6,887 nt of DNA from Gemmatimonadales bacterium UBA4718 (GTDB lineage Bacteria; Gemmatimonadota; Gemmatimonadetes; Gemmatimonadales; Gemmatimonadaceae), in NCBI GenBank assembly GCA_002404375.1, contig DHJO01000169.1, positions 1 to 6,887 on the forward strand, given 5' to 3'. The notes under the pieces are model-generated. The model worked only from the letters and a program-made list of their open reading frames with translations, had not been told where the DNA came from and ran no database searches. Each line of letters begins with the position of its first letter. Positions within the stretch are counted from its first letter, which is position 1. Below, piece after piece: positions 1 through 6,633 of this stretch. The translations under genes were made by a program, and so were the position numbers.

Positions 1-293
1 AGCTTCATCTCTTTTGCTTTCTGGACGAGGATCTCTTCGTCGATGAGATCGTTGAGAACGGTTCGCGCCATTGCCGACTGTTGGGCGGAGTCCGTCGGCA
101 CCTGCAGCCCCTGTGCGCGCCGCTGATTGATTGCGGTGAGCACATCGGTCCAGAGGAGCGGCTGTTCCCCGACGATCGCGACAACGCGGTCGATCGGAAG
201 CGCGGCAGGGATGCTACGCGCGGAAGTAGCGGGAGTTTGCGCGCCAAGAGCGACGGGAGCGAGCGTAGCAGCGGCCAGGAGATGTCTCAGCAT
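1..293 (-). CDS. SurA/PpiC-like periplasmic peptidyl-prolyl isomerase, N-terminal part (cut by window edge)
   Basis: Only the first 97 codons are present; the gene continues beyond base 1. Residues 1-18 look like a Sec signal peptide: Arg3/His4, a hydrophobic Leu/Ala core, and an ALGA|Q cleavage site after Ala18. The mature start (residues 32-97) carries the hallmark of SurA-family N-terminal domains: a short beta stretch DRVVAIVGEQPLLWTDV (35-51), then a helix with NDLIDEEILVQKAKEM (81-96). In this family that region, with the C-terminal helix, forms the chaperone core that binds unfolded outer-membrane proteins in the periplasm. Catalytic parvulin domains would lie beyond the edge, so isomerase activity cannot be judged. 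I chose ATG at 293. An in-frame GTG at 332-330 overlaps the TGA of the upstream isomerase gene (GTGA) and would add 13 residues rich in Arg and Pro. The ATG has no good Shine-Dalgarno at normal spacing, so translational coupling from the GTG is possible. It is the third gene of the mfd operon. Confidence 0.8.
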   Translation of the reverse strand, partial: MLRHLLAAATLAPVALGAQTPATSARSIPAALPIDRVVAIVGEQPLLWTDVLTAINQRRAQGLQVPTDSAQQSAMARTVLNDLIDEEILVQKAKEMK

Positions 294-328
294 CCCTGAT
301 CGTACACCCGCCGGCCGACGTGGTTCGA

Positions 329-1783
329 TCACTTCTTGCCCGCCGGAGGAGTGGAAGAAGCCGATGGCGGGATTGCGGGATTCAGCGGAACCGCTGTTGG
401 TGGCTGGCCTGCCGAGCGTGCAGAGTCGGCCGAGTTACGAATCCTGGAAGCCTGCTCGACCGCGCGATCGAATCCCGCGTCGTTGAACGAGTAGCTGTAC
501 TTGCCTCGCAATACGTTGGCGACCGGAGTCGGCACTGCGACGAAACGCGTTTGCTCCTGCACCAGCTTGTCGAAATAAGCGTCGACCCGCGTCGCGACCA
601 ATTTTTCGCGGTCGCTTTCTGTCTTCGCGCTGTCCTGAAGCGAAGATGGAGTCACTCCGAGCTGGCTCCAGGCCTGCGCGACCGCACCCACGAAGCTCGC
701 GCGCAATTGCGTAATCTCCGTGGGATCGATCGTCATCTTTGCGCTGTCCGCCTGCTTGAGCACCAGCTCATTGTTGGCGAGTCGTTTCACTATTGAAATG
801 AGCGAAGAATCCGGGGCCTGCTTGATCTGATCGATGATTCTCGCGTTGGGTGGAAACGTCTCGAGCCATCCAACGAATCGCGACGCGGTGAACTTACCTG
901 CGGTCGATGTCGCGAGCACGGTGTTGTCGTGCCGATAGGCGTCGGGATCGTTGCCAATCGCTCTCACGGTTGCAGGCGCGTCCTTCTTCACCTCGATCTT
1001 GCCGCTCTTTTCGAGGCTCGCCATGTAGGTGCTCTCTGCCACGGCGAAGCTGCGGCCTTTGGATGCAGCCAGCAGCTGGCTCTTCACCTGATCGTATGTC
1101 GGGCGACGAATGATATGGTAGCCGTAAGTCGTCTGGATCACCGGAGAGATCTCTCCCGGCTTGAGCGCCTGCAGCGCTTTCTCGAACTCGGGAACCATCG
1201 TGCCCTTGGGGAAGACTCCGAGAGAGCCGCCTTTTGGCGCAGTCTGGGTGTCCTGACTGTTTTTTTGCGCCTTATCCGCAAAGTTGGCCGAGTTCACCGT
1301 CGCGCGTATCGCGTCGATTTTCTTTTTCACGTCGGCCTTTTGCGTATCGTTCATCCCCTGCGTGAACAGCAGAATGTGATCTGCGGCGAGAATGTCGCCC
1401 GAGGCCCATCGACGCTGCGCCGCGGCGGTATCCGGCGCACCCCAGGTCTTGGAAACGATGTCGTACCACTTCTTGGCCTTGAGGGCAGCAATCGCCGGCC
1501 ACATCGCTTCATCGATCAGCTTGGGATCGCTGAGCGAATCGTTGTGCGCTGCGGCCACGCCCAGTAGCTGATAGTCGACCCATACGTTGGCGATCGACTT
1601 GGCGATGTCTTTCCGGATCGGCGCGCGCGACTTTCCGAGCAGCGTCGCCAGTCGCGTGGCAGACAGCTCGGTGCTCTCGACTCTGGCGACCCGATCGGTG
1701 TGAGCGCTCAAAGCATCCTTCAGGCCGGAGCACGCTGAAAGTGTGAGAGCCGCTGCGGCGGCGATAGCGAAAGTACGTTTCAT
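329..1783 (-). CDS. Parvulin-type peptidyl-prolyl cis-trans isomerase lipoprotein (PrsA/SurA-like foldase)
   Basis: This 484-residue protein probably catalyses prolyl cis-trans isomerisation to help exported proteins fold. Residues 1-17 form a lipoprotein signal (KR, Ala-rich core) ending in the lipobox LSAC with Cys18 as the lipidation site; Ser19 and Gly20 are not an inner-membrane-retention Asp, so outer-membrane sorting is plausible. Residues 30-125 form a helical region. A parvulin (PpiC) domain spans about 133-228. It has ADHILL with His136, the GGSLGVF loop (185-191), MVPEF (196-200), LKPGEIS (207-213) and YGYHIIRR (220-227) with His223, so the usual active-site framework is intact. 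Residues 270-450 are mostly helical and I do not recognise them. Residues 458-484 are a Pro/Ala/Ser-rich tail ending GKK. The start is ATG with a weak GGA about five bases upstream. It lies 26 bases after mfd and directly before a second SurA-like gene, so the three are probably cotranscribed. The family call is firm; the precise ortholog (PrsA, PpiD or SurA type) is not settled. Confidence 0.88.
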   Translation of the reverse strand: MKRTFAIAAAAALTLSACSGLKDALSAHTDRVARVESTELSATRLATLLGKSRAPIRKDIAKSIANVWVDYQLLGVAAAHNDSLSDPKLIDEAMWPAIAALKAKKWYDIVSKTWGAPDTAAAQRRWASGDILAADHILLFTQGMNDTQKADVKKKIDAIRATVNSANFADKAQKNSQDTQTAPKGGSLGVFPKGTMVPEFEKALQALKPGEISPVIQTTYGYHIIRRPTYDQVKSQLLAASKGRSFAVAESTYMASLEKSGKIEVKKDAPATVRAIGNDPDAYRHDNTVLATSTAGKFTASRFVGWLETFPPNARIIDQIKQAPDSSLISIVKRLANNELVLKQADSAKMTIDPTEITQLRASFVGAVAQAWSQLGVTPSSLQDSAKTESDREKLVATRVDAYFDKLVQEQTRFVAVPTPVANVLRGKYSYSFNDAGFDRAVEQASRIRNSADSARSAGQPPTAVPLNPAIPPSASSTPPAGKK

Positions 1784-1809
1784 TTTTCCGAAGTGCGGGT
1801 TAACTGTCG

Positions 1810-4800
1810 TCAGGCGGGGGAAAGCGTGGTCAGGGCGCGGACAAGTCCATCGAGCATCTCAGCTCCTCCGAGACGGGTGAGCTTGAGTGAAAGCGGATGC
1901 GCGCGTCGGACTTCCGCCTGGAACTGTACCTCATGGAACGCCGCCGAGATTCCCTTCATGCGGGGCACTGCGTGCTCGCGAAATGTAATGCGGGCCTCGT
2001 TTCCGCGCACCAGTACGGACTCTATGTCGGAGGCGCCACCGAGGATCCGGAGGACTGCCGTGGCAAAGAAGGCGCGGGCGGGCTCCGGCAACACTCCAAA
2101 ACGGTCGCGTACCTCCTCGCGCAGGGCTTCGATCTCGGCGACGTCCGTCATGTGGGTGAGCCGGCGATAAATGTCGAGCTTTGCGTCCTGGGAGGTGATG
2201 TAGTCATCGGGCAGATACGAAGGGACATCGAGCGATATCTCCGCCGGCTGAAGCCTCGGCGCATCGTCGCCGCGCAAGACGCGCTTGACCGTCTCATCGA
2301 GCATGCGGAGGTACATGTCGAACCCAACAGCGTGGACGAACCCCGACTGCTCGGGACCGAGCAGATTCCCCGCCCCACGGAGCTCCAGATCCTTGAGGGC
2401 GATCTGATAGCCGGAGCCTAGCTGGGTGTGATGCTCCAGAATGGTGAGGCGGCGGTTCGCGTCCTCGTCAATCGAATCGGGCACGAGCAGATAGCAGCTC
2501 GCTCGCCGATGAGAGCGCCCGACGCGGCCGCGCAGCTGGTAGAGCTGCGCCAATCCAAAAGTGTCGGCGCGGTTGACGAACATCGTGTTGGCGTTCGGGA
2601 CATCCAGCCCCGACTCGACGATCATCGTCGAGACCAGGACGTCGATCTCGCCGTCCACGAATGTGCGCATGACCTCCTCGAGCTCACGCTCTCGCATCTG
2701 ACCGTGCCCGACGCCGATGCGGGCGCGCGGAACGACCCGCCGAATGTGCTCCGCCATTCCATCGATCGTCTCGACCCGGTTATGGACGAAGAACACCTGC
2801 CCTCCGCGATCGAGCTCGCGCGAGATTCCCTCGTCGATGAGGCCGTCGTCCCACGGCTCGACGTAGGTGAGCACCGGCGACCGGTCGCGCGGCGGCGTCT
2901 GCATGAGAGTCATGTCGCGAAGTCCAGCCAGCGAGAGGTGCAGAGTTCGCGGAATTGGCGTTGCAGTGAGAGTCAGGACGTCGGTGTCGAGGCGAAGGCG
3001 TTTGAGGCGCTCTTTGTGTTTGACACCGAAGCGATGCTCCTCGTCAACGACAATCAATCCGAGCTGGGAGAACGCCACGTCCCCGCTGAGGAGCCGGTGC
3101 GTCCCGATGACTATGTCGATTTTTCCCGCTTTCAGGTCGGCCAGAACCGCCGTCTGCTCCTTGGCGGTCTGAAACCGGCTCATCGTCTTCACATTCACCG
3201 GAAAGTCGGCGAGCCGTTCGCTGAAGGTTCTCGCGTGCTGATCGGCCAGAATCGTCGTCGGCACCAGAACGACAACCTGGCGGCCCGATTGAACCGCCTT
3301 GAAGGCGGCCCGCACGGCGATCTCGGTTTTTCCGTATCCGACATCGCCGACAAGGAGCCGGTCCATTGGGCGCGGGCGCTCCATGTCGCCCTTCACGTCG
3401 GTGGTTGCTGTGCGCTGATCGGGCGTGTCCTCGAAGAGGAACGAAGACTCCAGCTGCCGCTGCCAGACCGTGTCGGGAAAATGCGGCGGTCTCGTAGCCA
3501 CTTTTCGTCGAGCGTAAAGATCCAACAGCTCGACCGTCATCTCCTGGATGGCGGCGCGCGTTTTGTCACGCTGCGACGCCCAGCGCTTTCCGCCAAGCGC
3601 GTGAAGCCGCGGTGGAGGCGCGTCCGCGGTCATGTCGGCCGCCGATCGATAGCGCTCGATCTGATCGATTCGATAGAGCGGAACATTGAGCCTGTCCCCA
3701 CCCTCGTATTCGATCACCGCCACTTCGACCGTGCTCTCGCGGACGAACATCTTCTCCATGCCGCGGTAAATCCCCACCCCGTGCTCGAGGTGCACGACGT
3801 AATCGCCGGGCTTGAGCGCGGTCAGGCTCTCTAGAGCGCTGCCTGCGGCGTAGCGGCGCGCTCGGCGAAACCGGCGCTCGCGGCGGAAGATCTCGTGGTC
3901 GGTCAGTACCCGATATCCGTGAAAACCTTCTCCGCTTGGCGGAATGACGAAGCCGCCATCGAGAACCCCAATGGCCAGACTCGCGGGCGAGACCCGGTCG
4001 TCGTTCAGGAGCTCGTCAAGGCGCTCAGCCTGGCCGGCATTGTCGCAGAGGATTATCGTCGGAATTCCGTCGGCGGCGATCTGCTTCAATCGCTTGATGT
4101 CGCGCTGAATCTCCTCTGGCTCCCGAAATGGGAAGACGAGCTGCGCATTCTCACCAGAGAGCCCGATCGTCCCGAACGCATTCAGTGCTGCCAGCGTGGT
4201 TTCGGGCGATTCAAACAGCTCGTCCCTGCTCGGGGTATCCTCCCCCCTTCGCCGAGCGAGGTCGATGTGGTGCTGGGCCTCGGTCCACGTTCTCTCGAGC
4301 TCCGGGACCAGGTGCGTGCCGGCGGGGACGACGAGCAAAGTGTCCGGGGGAAAAATGGCGCGGATGGAAGAGCGCTCGGGCTCTCCTTCGCCGACGGCGA
4401 TTTGGCCATCTACGGGCAGGATGAGCGCGAGCTCCGCGTCGCGAGTCGAGCGCTGCGTCACGAGATCGAAGTGACGGAGCTCCGAGATGTCATCCCCCCA
4501 AAACTCGAGGCGGACGGGCTCGGCCATTCCGAAGCTGTAGATGTCGAAGATCCCGCCGCGCACGCTGAACTGGGCGACGTCCTCCACCATGGGTACGCGC
4601 TCGAAGCCAATCGCCTCCAGGTGCGACGCGAGATCTTCAGGCCGGCGAGTATCGCCCTTCCGCAGCTCCACCCTCGCCGAAGCGAGCGCGCGTGGCAGCT
4701 GCGTGCGCTCGAGAAGCGCGCGGGTGGTGGTGATCAGAATACGGAGATCGCCTTGACCTATCCGCTCGAGCGTCTCGACTCTTTCCCCGGCAATTTCGGC

Positions 4801-5091
4801 GTGGGCCTCGGCCTCACCGAAGCTCTCCCGCGGCGGGTAGAACGCAACCGCCTCGGCCTCGACGAGCGTCGTCAGATCCGCGAGCCAGCGCTCGGCGCCT
4901 GCAACATCGTCATTTACGACGACGAAGAACCTCCGGTTTGCATTCTGGGCGAGCGCGGCGAGCACCACTGCGTCGCCGGATCCGTGCAATCCACCGACAT
5001 CGCGTCGAACGCCCGGTGGGGGCACCTCATCAAGAAGCTGTCTGAACTCTCCCAGCGATTCGATGATGGAGAGCAATTGCGGGAGCGGCAT
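1810..5091 (-). CDS. mfd: Transcription-repair coupling factor Mfd
   Basis: This 1093-residue ATP-dependent DNA translocase recognises RNA polymerase stalled at lesions, pushes it off and recruits UvrA for nucleotide excision repair. Length is close to E. coli Mfd (1148). The UvrB-like N-terminal module (about 30-330) has a degenerate P-loop (GLHGSGD, 34-40) and the UvrA-contact segment VRGGIFDIYSFG (177-188) to VRLEFWGD (193-200). The RNA-polymerase-interacting domain is at about 426-485 with KPGDYVVHLEHGVGIY. The RecG-like motor follows: Walker A GDVGYGKTE (582-590, Lys588), DEEH box (683-686), TATPIPRT (709-716), IVESGLDVPNANT (824-836) and motif VI QLRGRVGRS (852-860). The translocation TRG hairpin LELRGAGNLLGPEQSG (902-917) has the Arg905/Gln915 pair. 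The C-terminal TRCF/D7 domain spans about 945-1093 (PSYLPDDYI, KLDIYRRL). All motor motifs are intact, so it should be functional. ATG 5091 is the only good start, but it lacks an evident Shine-Dalgarno. It is the first gene of a likely operon with the two isomerase genes. Confidence 0.98.
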   Translation of the reverse strand: MPLPQLLSIIESLGEFRQLLDEVPPPGVRRDVGGLHGSGDAVVLAALAQNANRRFFVVVNDDVAGAERWLADLTTLVEAEAVAFYPPRESFGEAEAHAEIAGERVETLERIGQGDLRILITTTRALLERTQLPRALASARVELRKGDTRRPEDLASHLEAIGFERVPMVEDVAQFSVRGGIFDIYSFGMAEPVRLEFWGDDISELRHFDLVTQRSTRDAELALILPVDGQIAVGEGEPERSSIRAIFPPDTLLVVPAGTHLVPELERTWTEAQHHIDLARRRGEDTPSRDELFESPETTLAALNAFGTIGLSGENAQLVFPFREPEEIQRDIKRLKQIAADGIPTIILCDNAGQAERLDELLNDDRVSPASLAIGVLDGGFVIPPSGEGFHGYRVLTDHEIFRRERRFRRARRYAAGSALESLTALKPGDYVVHLEHGVGIYRGMEKMFVRESTVEVAVIEYEGGDRLNVPLYRIDQIERYRSAADMTADAPPPRLHALGGKRWASQRDKTRAAIQEMTVELLDLYARRKVATRPPHFPDTVWQRQLESSFLFEDTPDQRTATTDVKGDMERPRPMDRLLVGDVGYGKTEIAVRAAFKAVQSGRQVVVLVPTTILADQHARTFSERLADFPVNVKTMSRFQTAKEQTAVLADLKAGKIDIVIGTHRLLSGDVAFSQLGLIVVDEEHRFGVKHKERLKRLRLDTDVLTLTATPIPRTLHLSLAGLRDMTLMQTPPRDRSPVLTYVEPWDDGLIDEGISRELDRGGQVFFVHNRVETIDGMAEHIRRVVPRARIGVGHGQMRERELEEVMRTFVDGEIDVLVSTMIVESGLDVPNANTMFVNRADTFGLAQLYQLRGRVGRSHRRASCYLLVPDSIDEDANRRLTILEHHTQLGSGYQIALKDLELRGAGNLLGPEQSGFVHAVGFDMYLRMLDETVKRVLRGDDAPRLQPAEISLDVPSYLPDDYITSQDAKLDIYRRLTHMTDVAEIEALREEVRDRFGVLPEPARAFFATAVLRILGGASDIESVLVRGNEARITFREHAVPRMKGISAAFHEVQFQAEVRRAHPLSLKLTRLGGAEMLDGLVRALTTLSPA

Positions 5092-5111
5092 GGCGCAAAG
5101 TAAATCCGTAA

Positions 5112-5128
5112 GCTGCCTAACAGGTAGC
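5112..5128. repeat. Short inverted repeat upstream of mfd
   Basis: GCTGCCT-AAC-AGGTAGC has seven-base arms that pair except for one position. Read as plus-strand RNA that position is a G-U wobble; read as minus-strand RNA it is an A-C mismatch. It starts 21 bases upstream of the mfd ATG. It could be a protein-binding operator or a leader hairpin, or chance. No terminator-like U-tract follows on either side. Confidence 0.3.
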
Positions 5129-5190
5129 GCGTTCAGAGACCGACCGTGGCCCAGTTTGGGGATTGACTCCGGCTGAGACCTCTCGCCAAA

Positions 5191-5200
5191 TTGTATACAA
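5191..5200. promoter_or_regulatory. Perfect 10-base palindrome TTGTATACAA before the ribosome binding site
   Basis: TTGTATACAA equals its own reverse complement and lies three bases upstream of the AAAGGAGGT Shine-Dalgarno of the exported-protein gene. It contains TATACA, which resembles a -10 element, but transcription from it would start inside the Shine-Dalgarno, so an operator or a chance palindrome is more likely. Symmetry stops at ten bases, which is short for a dimeric repressor site. Confidence 0.3.
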
Positions 5201-5203
5201 AGG

Positions 5204-5212
5204 AAAGGAGGT
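5204..5212 (+). promoter_or_regulatory. Strong Shine-Dalgarno that fixes the start at 5218
   Basis: AAAGGAGGT is a near-perfect anti-16S match, five bases before ATG 5218. It is the only strong ribosome binding site in the window. It rules out the in-frame TTG at 5191, whose reading would translate through the Shine-Dalgarno itself and give a poorer signal peptide. Confidence 0.88.
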
Positions 5213-5217
5213 CGGGC

Positions 5218-6489
5218 ATGCGTGGAGCGAGATCGGCATCGGCGGCGGGAGTCGCGGCACTTCTCATTACTCTGTTGGCATCATCTTCGGCCGCACAGGA
5301 CGAGTCGAGTCAGAGAGCTCCGGGCATTCGCGTCTACTCCCAGAACGGGGCGATTGCGTCGAACTACGTTACGCCGGCCATCGAAGTCTCGGAGGACGCC
5401 TACGTTTTCGCGGTGTCGTTGGACCTCGACGGCCAGATCCAGGTCCTCCATCCGGATTTTCCTGGAATATCGGTCAGGATCATTCAGCATAAGCAGCTCC
5501 GCCTCCCGAATTTTTTCGCCGGATTCTCTCATGGCGGAGGCACCTATGATGGAAGCGGACGTTACGTCAGCTACTCCGACTACTACGCGAGCGACGAGAA
5601 CGACAGCCGCGGCACCGTTATCGCGCTCGCGTCCCGCGCTCCGTTCAACCTCGAGCGAGTGGAAAGCGAGGGCGACTGGAATATTTCGGCGATACGGCGC
5701 CTCATCGAGCACCGCGCCCCTGCCTCGGCCGCATACGCGCTCGCAGCGTACCTGGGCGCCAATGGCGAGTCCATCGGAACCGATTATATGCGCTTCGCTT
5801 CGGCGCAATACCACAATTACTACGCGTCGAATTCATTGTATGCGTGCGACCTCTACTACGGCAGCTACGGTCCGGGCCTCGGCCTCAGTCGCTTATCCGT
5901 GCTGAATCGGGTCGCACAGCTGCGACGCGGCGGGCAAAGCGTGAGCATCCTTGGCTACGACTTCTGTGGGATGCCCATAGTTGCCTATGGCCCGTCGCAG
6001 CGGAATACGAGATTCCGCCCGCCCGCAGCACCAAGAAATCCGGGCGACACGCTCGGCAGGAGAGATCATAGTCCGCGGCGATCCGGCCGCCCAGGCGAGA
6101 GCATCCCCCGAGCGGCCGCCATCGGAACATTCCCGATAACGCGACGCGCCGAGCCGCCGCAGATGGGCGATGTAACCATCACCGCGCCGAGGTCGAACAG
6201 ACGAGACCCGCGCGAGATATTCAGGGATCTTCGCGACGAGGCACGTGGCGGCGGATCTGCCGAGAGGAGTCGCGTCCCTGTCGAGCGCGGTGCGCCCCGC
6301 GCCGAAACCCCTGTGATCGGGACGCTGCCGGCTCGGGAGTATTCGAAACCCATATACCGTGAAGCGCCTCAGCCGCGATCGGAGCCAACGCGTGTTCCAG
6401 ACCGTTCCCCGCCGCCGCCTCCACCCCGAGCGCAGTCGGAGACCCATTCGAGGCCGGTGGCTGATCCCGTTCCACCGCCTCGTCACTAA
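5218..6489 (+). CDS. Exported DUF4384-like protein with Arg/Pro-rich C-terminal tail, function unknown
   Basis: This 423-residue protein has a Sec signal peptide at residues 1-27 (Arg2/Arg5, hydrophobic GVAALLITLLA, cleavage near SSSAAQ). Residues about 45-105 read like a DUF4384-type beta domain: an AYVFAVSLDLDGQIQVLHPD strand-turn-strand (61-80) and a basic strand leading to LRLPNFF (94-100). DUF4384 domains occur in exported or membrane-linked proteins of unknown role, so this gives a fold hint and not a function. Residues 110-220 are rich in Tyr, Ser and Gly, with two YYAS motifs (122-125, 201-204). Cys210 and Cys250 are the only cysteines and could form a disulfide. From about residue 260 the protein is a low-complexity tail rich in Arg and Pro, with six consecutive prolines (398-403). 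There is no membrane anchor, lipobox or catalytic motif that I recognise. It appears monocistronic: divergent promoter region before it, strong terminator 34 bases after. The start is fixed by the Shine-Dalgarno. The family assignment is tentative; that it is a real exported protein is well supported. Confidence 0.82.
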   Translation: MRGARSASAAGVAALLITLLASSSAAQDESSQRAPGIRVYSQNGAIASNYVTPAIEVSEDAYVFAVSLDLDGQIQVLHPDFPGISVRIIQHKQLRLPNFFAGFSHGGGTYDGSGRYVSYSDYYASDENDSRGTVIALASRAPFNLERVESEGDWNISAIRRLIEHRAPASAAYALAAYLGANGESIGTDYMRFASAQYHNYYASNSLYACDLYYGSYGPGLGLSRLSVLNRVAQLRRGGQSVSILGYDFCGMPIVAYGPSQRNTRFRPPAAPRNPGDTLGRRDHSPRRSGRPGESIPRAAAIGTFPITRRAEPPQMGDVTITAPRSNRRDPREIFRDLRDEARGGGSAERSRVPVERGAPRAETPVIGTLPAREYSKPIYREAPQPRSEPTRVPDRSPPPPPPRAQSETHSRPVADPVPPPRH

Positions 6490-6523
6490 CGTCGCGATTG
6501 CGACGACGTGCGCTGCAAGAAAG

Positions 6524-6553
6524 AGGGCTGCTTCGGCAGCCCTTTTTTCTTTT
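6524..6553 (+). terminator. Rho-independent terminator with UUCG tetraloop
   Basis: The stem GGGCTGC (6525-6531), loop TTCG (6532-6535) and stem GCAGCCC (6536-6542) pair perfectly. An A-T pair extends the stem at its base, and six T residues follow, then CTTTT. The C(UUCG)G loop is the exceptionally stable tetraloop class. It lies 34 bases after the stop of the exported-protein gene and separates its transcript from lepA. The A-rich 5' flank could give weak termination on the other strand, but no gene arrives from that side. Confidence 0.93.
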
Positions 6554-6633
6554 GCGCGGTCGGGGATGAGTGGCCCCTGACGGTTATATTTCGTGGTTCC
6601 TGCCTAACACCCCGCACAACCCAGAGATACCTC
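6554..6633 (+). promoter_or_regulatory. lepA leader and probable promoter region
   Basis: The strong terminator just upstream means lepA needs its own promoter within these 80 bases. TATATT (6585-6590) fits a -10 hexamer and would give a leader of about 35-40 bases. No TTGACA-like -35 lies 16-18 bases before it. Upstream of the lepA start only a weak AGAG is seen as a ribosome binding site. Confidence 0.35.

Larger units (their letters stand above)
5092..5217. promoter_or_regulatory. Divergent intergenic region between mfd and the exported-protein gene
   Basis: Because mfd and the exported-protein gene point away from each other, promoters for both must lie here or overlap their starts. I see no strong sigma-70 pair. 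For the plus-strand gene the best candidate is TTGACT (5163-5168) with a poor -10, CAAATT (5187-5192), at 18-base spacing; this would place transcription start just before the Shine-Dalgarno. Nothing convincing is visible for mfd. The region also holds a short inverted repeat (5112-5128) and a palindrome (5191-5200), listed separately. The promoter calls are guesses; the divergent layout itself is certain. Confidence 0.45.

Noticed and set aside
5..247. An 80-codon minus-strand frame at the left edge
   Set aside because: It is an out-of-frame shadow of the SurA-like gene; its Ser/Arg-rich translation has no family character, while the alternative frame gives a signal peptide and SurA-type N-terminus.
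2428..5103. Long plus-strand open frames (468 and 402 codons) antisense to mfd
   Set aside because: They are codon-aligned with mfd on the other strand, where an antisense stop needs TTA, CTA or TCA in mfd; these are rare in GC-rich genes. The translations show no recognisable domain, while mfd carries every expected motif.
5115..5121. GCCTAAC resembling an integron attC core box (also at 6602-6608)
   Set aside because: No matching GTTRRRY partner lies at attC spacing and the flanking genes are housekeeping or ordinary chromosomal genes, with no integrase or cassette layout.
5191..5217. TTG 5191 as start of the exported protein
   Set aside because: It would translate through the AAAGGAGGT Shine-Dalgarno and add charged residues before the signal peptide; ATG 5218 is ideally spaced from that site.
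5893..6486. A 197-codon minus-strand frame opposite the exported-protein tail
   Set aside because: It is an Arg-rich shadow of the low-complexity tail with no ribosome binding site, promoter or family features; the plus-strand gene has signal peptide, Shine-Dalgarno and terminator.
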